DNA of 64,000 nt, taken from NCBI RefSeq assembly GCF_026802175.1, contig NZ_CP113797.1, positions 2,085,026 to 2,149,025 on the forward strand. Direction: 5' to 3'. Shown in pieces: positions 39,484 through 47,791 of this stretch. Both the position numbers and the translations under genes were made by a program. Within the stretch, counting starts at the first letter, position 1, and each line of letters begins with the position of its first letter. The notes under the pieces are model-generated. The model saw only the letters and a program-made list of their open reading frames with translations. It was not told the origin of the DNA and made no database searches. Origin of the DNA: Thermocoleostomius sinensis A174. GTDB taxonomy: Bacteria > Cyanobacteriota > Cyanobacteriia > Elainellales > Elainellaceae.

Positions 39484-41569
39484 ATAACCGACGCAGGCGC
39501 GGCTCCAACTCAGTCGGAATCATGCGATCGCCCCGCTCTAGCTTACCAATGTAATCAGCGCTAATGTTCAAAAACCCTCCCAGTTGTTTTCGGCTCCAAC
39601 CTAACTTTTCGCGTCCCTCTCGAAGTTGTGCTCCTATGAGTTCATTTCGAGGGGCGGATTCCAGACGTCTGGGAACTTTAGGCTCTGTGATTTTTGCCAG
39701 GAGACTGGGGATCGGATGGGGAGGTTTGATCGTTAATTTTGCTTGAAGTAGCCGCTCAATCACTTTGATCTTGCGCCAATCATCTGGTTTGGCAGCCATA
39801 CTGCTGGGTTGTAGCCAATCGGGATATGTGACTGGATCAAACTCAATTTGCCAACCCAAATTCATCAATAGTTTCAGCGCATTGTTCCACCGACTTTTTA
39901 AGTCTCTGGCTTTGTGCTTATCCAGCAAAGCTTTGTCAATTTCGGTTCTGGGTAATACATCTTCCAATAAGCTTAAAACGCGATAGTCATAAGGATTTTG
40001 GTTACGAACGCGAACACGAGCATCTAGCGTGAGTTGAATCGCTAGTCGTAACGCAATCTCATTGTGGTACGGATCAATCCGCAGAATGTCTTTGGCCAAA
40101 TAGCCAAACTGATATAGGGCTTCTTTGGCCTTACTGCCGGCTCGATTGAGAAAATGCTTTGTCCATAAGCCGGGACTAACCGTGATATACACCTCATCAG
40201 GACGCTCAATTTTTCCTGTCACCCAGTCGATTTGACCATGTGGATCAATCAACACGTCCCACATGCGCCCGATCGGTGTACTGGCATCAACGGTACGTTT
40301 GCCCCGACCTTCCACCCACACTGACTTCACAAGCAAACACGACAGAGCATGAGCCGTGCTGGCTACAGCATTGCGCTTTTCCGGTAAGCTGGTACTGTGA
40401 TTGCGATCCCATCCCAAATAGCGGATTATGTCTGTCGCTTTCAAGGTGAAGGTACTATTCCACGGTTCCTGTTCTTCCATTGCGCGCGCCGCAAAAATCA
40501 GTTGTAATTTGACGGTATCAAATCCAAATTTATTAATGATTTGTTCGGCGGCCTCCCACGGTAACAGAGCCACATCTCCCAAATTCGTAATGTAGTGTTC
40601 AATATAGTTATTAGGATTAGTCTTACTTCGGTATCGAAAGACTGCTAGGGCAGCGTCACTCTGTTGCCACAAATCGGGTCGTAGTTGAGCACGAATGCTA
40701 CTGGCGATCGGAATTGCGGTTGGCATTAAGATAACGGGATCAAGACTAAGACTAGTGTGAGAGCTAGCGACAGGGCGTTGCCGCAATCCCAACAGCTTTT
40801 CTATCTCTTGTGGAGAACAGGTAGGAAGATGAAATCCTTGAATGATATTGCGCGTAATATCGTGAACATACACTTGCACAAAGAAATTAAGCTGCTCCAG
40901 CAGGACTGACGCATCTAAACTAGCTAACTCTTGCTTGACCGATCGAACCAGCGATTCTGGCGGCAAGGTGTCGAATGTTTGTGTACCTAATTTAGTTTCT
41001 AAACGAGCGATTGTTTGTAGAACTAAATTAACTCCGATCGTTTTCGCTAATTCGTGCCAAAACTGAGTATGATTAAAAAAATCTGCCAGTGATTTTCTTA
41101 GATAATTTTTTATCTGTTGATCGTCAAACACCAATTCTAAAGTTTTGTGTTTCTGACTGCGATGAGTGACTAATTTAAAGTGGGGCAAGCTGATATCGAT
41201 AGCGTCGATGCCGTCCGTTTGAATCAGTGTTTCAACTTTGTGCCGATAAATCTTTAACAAGTGCTGAAATAGTTGATTGGTGACTAGATTTAATAACACC
41301 GATCGATCGCGCAAAAAATCAGCTAACTGCGCCTGATAGTTAGCTGTTAAAATCTCTTCAACTAGTTTCATGCCTGGATGGCCCTGATGGGCCAAGTCCA
41401 GTTGATCGCCAGGTAATGGGTTAATGCCTGCCATTGCAACAACGGGTTCAAGCGAATTGTCGGTTGGCAGCGCAATTGAACGAGATGGCGGCTGTAGAAC
41501 TGTGTGCAAATCGTATTCGTAGAGATTTTTGTCGTACTTTGTCTCCCAACGATTAAGCGGTTTTACCAT
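39473..41569 (-). CDS. large protein with C-terminal XRE helix-turn-helix
   Basis: 698 residues, no signal or membrane helix. The last ~60 residues are a clear XRE/Cro-type DNA-binding domain (REGREKLGWSRKQLGGFLNI, then SADYIGKLERGDRMIPTELE). The rest has no family I recognise with certainty. Segment 345-470 (TLKATDIIRYLGWDRNHSTS and later VYITVSPGLWTKHFLN) and 530-600 have a winged-helix flavour that recalls plasmid replication initiators. No parA, origin iterons or transposase is near, so a replicon function is speculation. The N-terminal third may be a separate helical domain. Confidence 0.75.
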   Translation of the reverse strand: MVKPLNRWETKYDKNLYEYDLHTVLQPPSRSIALPTDNSLEPVVAMAGINPLPGDQLDLAHQGHPGMKLVEEILTANYQAQLADFLRDRSVLLNLVTNQLFQHLLKIYRHKVETLIQTDGIDAIDISLPHFKLVTHRSQKHKTLELVFDDQQIKNYLRKSLADFFNHTQFWHELAKTIGVNLVLQTIARLETKLGTQTFDTLPPESLVRSVKQELASLDASVLLEQLNFFVQVYVHDITRNIIQGFHLPTCSPQEIEKLLGLRQRPVASSHTSLSLDPVILMPTAIPIASSIRAQLRPDLWQQSDAALAVFRYRSKTNPNNYIEHYITNLGDVALLPWEAAEQIINKFGFDTVKLQLIFAARAMEEQEPWNSTFTLKATDIIRYLGWDRNHSTSLPEKRNAVASTAHALSCLLVKSVWVEGRGKRTVDASTPIGRMWDVLIDPHGQIDWVTGKIERPDEVYITVSPGLWTKHFLNRAGSKAKEALYQFGYLAKDILRIDPYHNEIALRLAIQLTLDARVRVRNQNPYDYRVLSLLEDVLPRTEIDKALLDKHKARDLKSRWNNALKLLMNLGWQIEFDPVTYPDWLQPSSMAAKPDDWRKIKVIERLLQAKLTIKPPHPIPSLLAKITEPKVPRRLESAPRNELIGAQLREGREKLGWSRKQLGGFLNISADYIGKLERGDRMIPTELEPRLRRLLHL

Positions 41570-41634
41570 CTGCGTTACTGGAGGGTTCTCTAAAGAATAG
41601 ATTGAGTGTTGCTTGGTTTGAACTCATCGACTAA

Positions 41635-41925
41635 TCAACCAAAGCGATAATGCTTCCGTACAGGTTGTAAAATTTTCCAGGTACAAGACATGCCTGCTGG
41701 AAATGTCACTAACTCTCCTTTACCCATGCGCACCGGAGTTCCATTCACTAGTGTCACAATTACATCCCCTTCGAGGAAATAACAGGTTTCAGTTTCATCA
41801 TAGGTCCAAGGAAATTCAGATACTTCTTTCGTCCAAATTGGCCAATTAAATACACCGAATTGTTCAAGCTGTTCTGAACTAGGAGTGCGATCGATCGTGA
41901 TTTCTGTTTGCGATTGAGTCGTCAT
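41635..41925 (-). CDS. small cupin (DUF861 / cupin_3)
   Basis: 96 residues, single domain. The sequence FGVFNWPIWTKEVSEFPWTY, DETETCYFLEGDVIVTLVNG and KGELVTFPAGMSCTWKILQP is the DUF861 pattern, also seen in plants and bacteria. The usual metal-binding His residues are mostly absent, as is typical for this subgroup. Cytoplasmic; ligand unknown. It lies 65 bases upstream (on the minus strand) of the 698-residue gene. Confidence 0.88.
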   Translation of the reverse strand: MTTQSQTEITIDRTPSSEQLEQFGVFNWPIWTKEVSEFPWTYDETETCYFLEGDVIVTLVNGTPVRMGKGELVTFPAGMSCTWKILQPVRKHYRFG

Positions 41926-41972
41926 GGTCGTATGAGTTAGGGGTTGAGTCTTAGAGCATATGGGGTTGGGGG

Positions 41973-42863
41973 TTAGGCTTCATCCTTTCCAATTACGGCT
42001 TCAAACAAAGCGGAATAATCAGACTCGGACAAACCCGCGTCGCAAGCTATCTCCAAGATTTTACGCACTCCGTCTAAACTGTCAACCCGTAAGCCTGCGA
42101 TCGTCGCTTCTTGCAGGAACAAATTCATATCTTTCAACAAATGCTTGGTAGGAAAGTTGGGATTGGTATAGTCGTGATCTACCATGCGCTGGAGTTTTTT
42201 GTCGAAAGTGGGAGCATAGAGGGCGCTGTCGCGCAGAATTTGCATAAATGTATCAACATTGCCGCCTTGCTGTTGCACAAATCCTAGGCTAAGGGCAAAG
42301 GCTGTGGTGAGGGAACCAATCAGTTGATTTAGGGCGAGTTTCAGGGCGGCTGCGGCTCCAACGGGGCCAATTAGTTGCGGTGTGCCAAATGCTTGCAACA
42401 GCGATCGCCACTGTTCAAACTGTTCTGGCGATGCCCCCACCATAACTTGCAAACTACCTTGCTGCACTTGAGGAATGCTACCCAATACAGGGGCTTCTAG
42501 GTAATCACCCCCCGCCGCAGTGATTGCTTGCTGAAGTTGACGGCTTTCACTGGGGGCGATCGTGCCCATTTGAATCACAGTGCGATCGGCCAAGTGCGAT
42601 CGGGCAGCATCCGATAGTAGCGTTTCTTGAATAGCAGTCGCATCAGTCATCATCGTGATCACGACTGAACATGATTGCAGCAAGTCGGGTACGGTTTGGG
42701 CAATGGTGGCATCGGTCGATCGCAGGGGTTCGAGTTTGGCGATGGTGCGGTTATAGGCAACGATGGGCAACCCTGCGGTCAGCAACCGTTGGGCCATGGG
42801 CAAGCCCATCAAACCAGTTCCCAAAATTCCGATCGTTCCAGTATTGGTTTCATTCTTGATCAC
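41973..42863 (-). CDS. beta-hydroxyacid dehydrogenase (3-hydroxyisobutyrate dehydrogenase family)
   Basis: 296 residues. The NAD(P) fold starts GILGTGLMGLPMAQRL with cofactor-selecting region AYNRTIAKLE, which suggests NADP. The substrate-binding loop is reduced to IAPSESRQ, and the catalytic Lys175 with Asn179 is in GPVGAAAALKLALNQ. The family includes 3-hydroxyisobutyrate dehydrogenase, tartronate-semialdehyde reductase and glyoxylate/succinic-semialdehyde reductase; the last group fits an NADP enzyme best, but this is inference. Start is GTG with GGAGG 11 bases upstream. Confidence 0.88.
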   Translation of the reverse strand: MIKNETNTGTIGILGTGLMGLPMAQRLLTAGLPIVAYNRTIAKLEPLRSTDATIAQTVPDLLQSCSVVITMMTDATAIQETLLSDAARSHLADRTVIQMGTIAPSESRQLQQAITAAGGDYLEAPVLGSIPQVQQGSLQVMVGASPEQFEQWRSLLQAFGTPQLIGPVGAAAALKLALNQLIGSLTTAFALSLGFVQQQGGNVDTFMQILRDSALYAPTFDKKLQRMVDHDYTNPNFPTKHLLKDMNLFLQEATIAGLRVDSLDGVRKILEIACDAGLSESDYSALFEAVIGKDEA

Positions 42864-43250
42864 TTTCAGTCAATCCTCCCACCCAGGTGTATTGATCCTT
42901 CGATCCAGTTCAACCCGGCTCAACACCGCTTCCTCAGCATACGGTAAACCCACAGAAACAGCGACGATCGAATTAGCACTTCATCTAAAACTCTAGGTGG
43001 GCGTTGCTGAACAGAAGTATGATTCTCGGGCTGGCGCTGCTTGCAGTCCTCACCCTAGCCTTCTCCTAAAACGGCGAAGTAATTCCAATAGTCCGGACAC
43101 TTTTATCTTCGAGCCTAACTATGCAAAGCCTATAGGGTGGCGATCGCTGGTTTGACAGGCTGTCGTTTGACGCAATCGATCGCCCTGCTCAACAATAAGG
43201 CAGGATGGTAAGGCGGACATGCCTATCCTTTGCTGTCGAACGGGTAAACA
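42864..43250. other. intergenic region between divergent genes
   Basis: About 390 bases. It includes a degenerate CCTCACCCTAGCCTTCTCC word at 43050-43070, a dispersed motif that recurs inverted at 63575-63605. CGATCG palindromes are frequent. No open frame is supported. Confidence 0.4.
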
Positions 43251-44555
43251 ATGCTGGATCTGCTACTGGTTGCAAGTTTGGGCTTTCTGGGCAGTTTTGG
43301 GCATTGCGTGGGCATGTGTAGCCCGATCGCAGTTGCCTTTTCGCTATCTCAGAAGCCGCAATCGTCAACGTTTTGGAAACAGGCACAGTTTCATTTATGG
43401 CTTAACCTGGGACGCATTCTCAGCTATGCCTTGGTGGGGGCTGGGATTGGGCTGCTAGGGTCGGTGTTGCTGGCAAGTGGGCAATTGGCAGGCATAGGCA
43501 GTCCCTTTCGACGGATTATGTCACTGGTGACGGGTGGCATGTTAATTTGGCTAGGGCTAACGCAAGTGAAGCCGGGCTGGTTGCCATCGTTGCCGGTTTT
43601 AAATCCAATGGCGCAGAGGAGCCTGCACGATCGCCTTGATCGAGCGATGGTGAACATGTCATTGCAGAGCCGCTGGTGGACACCCGCCTTACTGGGCATG
43701 ACGTGGGGCTTGATTCCCTGTGGCTTTTTATATACAGCGCAAATTAAAGCAGCAGAAACGGGTGAACTGTGGCGGGGGGGCTTGACTATGCTGGCATTTG
43801 GGCTGGGCACGGTTCCAGCGATGTGGAGTGTGGGGGTATCGGCGTCGGCACTCAGTCGCGATCGACGCAGTCAGTTGTTTCGCTTGGGTGGTTGGATCAC
43901 AATTGCCATCGGTGTCCTGACCCTGCTGCGAACGGGTGATACGATGGTGGACTACACCGGACACGCGGCCCTGCTTTGCCTGATGCTAGCTTTGATTGCT
44001 CGACCCATGAGTCGCATCTGGTCGGCTCCGTTACAGGTGCGTCGTGCGCTAGGGGTAGGGGCCTTTGTTCTCTCTGTGGCCCATCTACTGCATATGGTTG
44101 AGCATAGCTGGGGCTGGAATCTGCGGGCGATCGGGTTTATGTTACCGCAGCATCAGTGGGGAATTGGTCTCGGAGGCATGGGCTTCGTGTGCATGATTCC
44201 GGCCGCATTAACAAGTTTTGATTGGGCCCAAAAGCGCTTAGGCTCTCTATGGCGATCGATTCATCTTCTCTCGGTTCCGGCTCTGTTGCTCTGCACGGCT
44301 CATTGTATCTTGGTCGGTTCCCATTATCTGGGACGATTGCAACCCACTGAGTGGAACTGGGGCTGTACGATCGGGCTAGTGGCAATTGTGCTGGGTGTGC
44401 TGCTGCTGCGAACCCAATGGCTTTGGTTTCGGCTAGGGCTGGAGTCCTATTATGTACCGCCACGCCTTGGTTTGGGGTTGACTAAGCGGGCTGATGATGG
44501 CTGCGGACACGGCGCAAACCTACTGTCGAAGAGCAGAACTGAAGAACAGAAATAA
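43251..44555 (+). CDS. TauE/SafE (UreH/DsbD_2-like) protein with C-terminal ferric-reductase-like region
   Basis: 434 residues, about eleven membrane segments. The N-terminal half begins LGFLGSFGHCVGMCSPIAVA (HCVGMC at 18-23) and has TWGLIPCGFLYTAQIKAAET at 151-170, both typical of UreH/DsbD_2 metal or thiol transporters. The C-terminal half (about 262-400) has paired His in membrane helices (His278, 281, 285 and 338, 351, 358) within LSVAHLLHMVEHSWGW and WRSIHLLSVPALLLCTAHCI, resembling the haem-binding ferric-reductase-like (YedZ) fold. The next gene is 14 bases away. A metal-related redox role is inference. Confidence 0.8.
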   Translation: MLDLLLVASLGFLGSFGHCVGMCSPIAVAFSLSQKPQSSTFWKQAQFHLWLNLGRILSYALVGAGIGLLGSVLLASGQLAGIGSPFRRIMSLVTGGMLIWLGLTQVKPGWLPSLPVLNPMAQRSLHDRLDRAMVNMSLQSRWWTPALLGMTWGLIPCGFLYTAQIKAAETGELWRGGLTMLAFGLGTVPAMWSVGVSASALSRDRRSQLFRLGGWITIAIGVLTLLRTGDTMVDYTGHAALLCLMLALIARPMSRIWSAPLQVRRALGVGAFVLSVAHLLHMVEHSWGWNLRAIGFMLPQHQWGIGLGGMGFVCMIPAALTSFDWAQKRLGSLWRSIHLLSVPALLLCTAHCILVGSHYLGRLQPTEWNWGCTIGLVAIVLGVLLLRTQWLWFRLGLESYYVPPRLGLGLTKRADDGCGHGANLLSKSRTEEQK

Positions 44556-44569
44556 GGTGAAAGAAGGTG

Positions 44570-45199
44570 ATGCGAAACAAAATGGCGATCAAGCTAGGGA
44601 CAGTAGGAGCGATCATGGCACTAGTCGGCACGGGAGTTCCAGTAATCGCGCATCAGGTGCAAGTTGTGGGCGAAGTTGGCGGCACACTCCACATTGAACC
44701 CAACGACAATCCGCGTGCGGGAGTTCCCAGCCTCGCTTGGTTTGCATTGACGCGCCAAGGTGGCGAACTGATTCCACTAGAAGCTTGTAATTGCCAGCTT
44801 TTCGTCTATGCTCAGCCCTATCGATCGGGGGAGGCTCCAGTACAAGTCCCTGCTCTAGAACCCGTCTCCGCAGAAGGATATGAAAATGTGCCCGGAGCCG
44901 AGATCACCTTTCCCCAAGTCGGCGCCTATGAACTAGTACTACAAGGTGAACCCCACACGACCAAGGGATTTGAACCGTTTGAACTACGCTTTAATGTTAC
45001 CGTAGCTGCCGGACAATCGACTGCTTTGCCGACCTCACCTTCGACTGATGCTTTGGATACACCAGACTCTAGCCCGATCGCTACTCCCTCGGAGAGTGAA
45101 GCAGCGTCCGATCGTGTTCCTTGGTTTGTGTGGGTCATACTATTGGTAATTTTGGCAATTGCTCTGCCTTTGGTGCTCGCTCGTGCCCGCAAGAAGTAG
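44570..45199 (+). CDS. exported protein with C-terminal membrane anchor
   Basis: 209 residues from the ATG at 44570 (AAGAAGG just upstream). It has a signal peptide (IKLGTVGAIMALVGTGVPVI, cleavage near IAHQ), a beta-rich domain (VQVVGEVGGTLHIEPNDNPR, AWFALTRQGGELIPLEACNC) with a Cys-x-Cys pair, a Ser/Thr/Pro linker and a C-terminal helix WFVWVILLVILAIALPLVLA followed by ARARKK. So it projects into the periplasm from the membrane. It forms a two-gene unit with the TauE-like gene, and the CNC pair may bind metal (inference). Confidence 0.78.
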   Translation: MRNKMAIKLGTVGAIMALVGTGVPVIAHQVQVVGEVGGTLHIEPNDNPRAGVPSLAWFALTRQGGELIPLEACNCQLFVYAQPYRSGEAPVQVPALEPVSAEGYENVPGAEITFPQVGAYELVLQGEPHTTKGFEPFELRFNVTVAAGQSTALPTSPSTDALDTPDSSPIATPSESEAASDRVPWFVWVILLVILAIALPLVLARARKK

Positions 45200-45346
45200 G
45201 GAGCATTTCAAAAAGCTAGGGGTTCGTAACAAACAGTGGCACGCACACCAGATGGTTCTACGCCTACTCCGTACCTCCCTTGACTCAAAGTTGGTAGAGG
45301 TCTCATCTGGCGTAGGTCGTATTCGCAATTTTTAATTTAGTATTAC

Positions 45347-45922
45347 CTAACTAGCAGACGTGGCAGAACTAGCTGAGGAACTCGCTTGCGTGTCTGCCGC
45401 CTGAGTTACCCCCATACGAATTTCCGAGCAAAAAGACGCCATGCTGAAGCCACCAAACCGCTTGAGAATGCTAGTGCGTAGGCGCAAATTGGGACTAGCA
45501 AACCACAGCCGCTCTTCCGAATACATGGTTTCATACTCGGTAATCAAGGTCAGCGCTTGATCCTCACCTACAACATACCGTCCCGCTACCGAAGCCTTCT
45601 CGGCATAGCCCTGATCGCGCAACAGCTTGCCTTCGTTGGGCTTGTCAGGATCGGCGATCGGCACTAGCACGGTTGAACCTGTATGCTTTTCCTCATCCCA
45701 TTCCATTGTGCCGTTCCACGTGACGCGAGCACCGCACAACGCCAACGCCGGATCAACTTCATACTGCTGACAAAGTTGTACCACCGCTGGATCATCCTTG
45801 GCCATCATTTCAATCACAATATCAGACTTGCCGGATTCTGATTGCTTGAATGCTAGATGATGACTTGTCCGTTGGGAGAACCACTTACCAGCACTTTGCT
45901 GGAAAAATTCAACTATATCCAT
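45347..45922 (-). CDS. cpcS: phycobiliprotein lyase, CpcS/CpeS type
   Basis: Attaches phycocyanobilin to Cys84 of phycobiliprotein subunits such as allophycocyanin and CpcB. The 191 residues start at the ATG at 45922; a TTG at 45943 would add 7. The lipocalin-like sequence [20 protein letters not shown] is the hallmark start of CpcS-I, and later blocks [20 protein letters not shown] and [13 protein letters not shown] fit. Cytoplasmic. It confirms a phycobilisome-containing cyanobacterium. No other bilin gene is adjacent. Confidence 0.93.
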   Translation of the reverse strand: MDIVEFFQQSAGKWFSQRTSHHLAFKQSESGKSDIVIEMMAKDDPAVVQLCQQYEVDPALALCGARVTWNGTMEWDEEKHTGSTVLVPIADPDKPNEGKLLRDQGYAEKASVAGRYVVGEDQALTLITEYETMYSEERLWFASPNLRLRTSILKRFGGFSMASFCSEIRMGVTQAADTQASSSASSATSAS

Positions 45923-46004
45923 GAGGGCAATAATGTAGAACAACGCGCGTTTAAACGAATTCTTTCTGTTTATCCTTTTTGATCTTACACGGGGAGAGGG
46001 AGGA

Positions 46005-46032
46005 GGGAATCGGGAATCGGGAATTGGGAATT
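46005..46032. repeat. GGGAATY heptamer array, four copies
   Basis: GGGAATC, GGGAATC, GGGAATT, GGGAATT, then GGGAT. It lies between cpcS and the polytopic gene at 46057. Same STRR family as the arrays at 25805 and 37931. Confidence 0.88.
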
Positions 46033-46056
46033 GGGATGAAACTTAATTCCCTTAAA

Positions 46057-47763
46057 TCATTGAATGGTGCACTGAGCATCTAATAGCAGTAAGGAGCGTT
46101 CTTCAAATACAGTACAGCGCTGAATCGATCGCCTCAGCACGGGTCTGCCTTGTTCTAGATTTTGCAGGGCGGTTTGGTGAGCATCGGGGTATTGCTTCAC
46201 CCAGTTATCGGCTAGGTTATCAGCATTAAAGATCTGACGATTGACCAACCAAAAATCGATGCTATAGGTTTGGGTGAAGTTAGCTAATTCGGCCCGATCG
46301 AGGCTGTACTGGGCCCGCACTAGATCGCTAATTTGTTGACGAAACTGATTGGCATAGCCGAGGTGGTAAGGGATAGCAAATTCTCGCCCGACTAAAACCG
46401 AGCGATTGGTGAAGCTGGGCAAATCGTTGATTTCTTTCAGAATTCCGGCCACAACTGTGTCGTTAGGCTGTTCCGAGAGAAATTCATACAGCCCTGTGGC
46501 CTTGCCGACTTGGTAATTGGTTTTTGGGAAGTCGGGAATAGTGCTGGGATAGATCAGCAGCGCCAAGGTGAAAACAGAAGCCACGCCCCACACCAGCCCC
46601 CGTTGCCAGTCCGATCGCCCCTGAGACGTTTGCCGCATCCACTGAAGCGACGCATTTAACATCAGTGACACACTGATTGCGGTGGCAAAGGCCAGCACAT
46701 AGCGCAGGGTGTAAGCGGTATAGCGGCTGGGCAAATGCAGCTTGAATAGCACGGCATGGGCAATGAAGAATAATCCTAATGCCACGATCGGGATGTGCAA
46801 CAAAATCCGCAGATGTTTAGTGAGGTGTTGGGTTAGGGGAAAGTAGCGGTGAAACGCCAGCAGTACTGGCAGCAGGAATCCGATCGCCAATGTGCCAGGG
46901 CGAAAGTTGGGGAACAGGCCACTCCGTTCGCCATAGAGCCAAAATGCCAATGGATCGTCATTAAAGAATTGGCTGCGACCTCGATGGTTGAATTCTGGTA
47001 GAGTGCGCGCCTCGGCAGCAGTGATTGTGGGGCCATAACTAGAGTGGAATAGAGCATAGGGCAGCATCACCAAAACCGCCACGGCTAGCGCCACAGCGCA
47101 AAATCTGTATTCTTTGCGATCGGCCGATAGCCCCAATCGTCCATTTTGCCAACGTACAGGTTGCAGCAAAATCAGTCCGGCAAACACAAACACATACTGT
47201 GGGTAAAACAAGCCCTCCAGAACGATCGTGATCAGGCAGGGCCAGATCTGGCGGCGCAGCAGGTAATGCAGAAACGCTAGAAAAATTGCGGGCATGAAGG
47301 CTCTGGGCGTAGCGGAGGCGATATCATCGTGCGTCCACAGCACTTGTTGAATCATCAGCGACGACAGAAAGGCCGTAAACGGTATAGGCAACAGTTGCAT
47401 GGACACGGCAAACCCGTAAGCGGCGGCGATGATCCCCAGTGCGATCGGCAGAATTTTAGCGAGCCACATCGGGTCAACGCCCAGTTGGGCAAACACCCAG
47501 TAAAAGCCCGTGTATCCAGCCGGAGCCACGGATTGGAAGTAATCGGCAATCAGGTTATTGGGAAACAACGCTGGATCGAGAAATCGCCGCATCCAAAAAA
47601 TATGTTGTCGCGCATCGTCCTGCACCACATACTCACTGCCAAACGCTTGTTGCAGCGCTAATAGTCCGTATAAAACTGCGATTGTCAAACTGAGGCAAAC
47701 CCAAAAAATTGTGTGCGATCGGGCAGGTTTGGCCGATGTAATCTGCTCTAACAAGTTGCTCAT
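46057..47763 (-). CDS. polytopic membrane protein, GT-C-like, copy 2
   Basis: 568 residues with about eleven membrane segments and a soluble C-terminal region of about 150 residues. After the first helix comes YVVQDDARQHIFWMRRFLDP, an acidic first external loop as in GT-C glycosyltransferases that use polyprenyl-phosphate sugars; this is fold-level inference. The C-terminal part has NDTVVAGILKEINDLPSFTN and RSVLVGREFAIPYHLGY, shared with the neighbour. It is 28 bases downstream of its paralogue, so the two are likely cotranscribed. Function unknown. Confidence 0.72.
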   Translation of the reverse strand: MSNLLEQITSAKPARSHTIFWVCLSLTIAVLYGLLALQQAFGSEYVVQDDARQHIFWMRRFLDPALFPNNLIADYFQSVAPAGYTGFYWVFAQLGVDPMWLAKILPIALGIIAAAYGFAVSMQLLPIPFTAFLSSLMIQQVLWTHDDIASATPRAFMPAIFLAFLHYLLRRQIWPCLITIVLEGLFYPQYVFVFAGLILLQPVRWQNGRLGLSADRKEYRFCAVALAVAVLVMLPYALFHSSYGPTITAAEARTLPEFNHRGRSQFFNDDPLAFWLYGERSGLFPNFRPGTLAIGFLLPVLLAFHRYFPLTQHLTKHLRILLHIPIVALGLFFIAHAVLFKLHLPSRYTAYTLRYVLAFATAISVSLMLNASLQWMRQTSQGRSDWQRGLVWGVASVFTLALLIYPSTIPDFPKTNYQVGKATGLYEFLSEQPNDTVVAGILKEINDLPSFTNRSVLVGREFAIPYHLGYANQFRQQISDLVRAQYSLDRAELANFTQTYSIDFWLVNRQIFNADNLADNWVKQYPDAHQTALQNLEQGRPVLRRSIQRCTVFEERSLLLLDAQCTIQ

Positions 47764-47791
47764 GCGTCACTCCTCACTCAACGGGCCCTCT

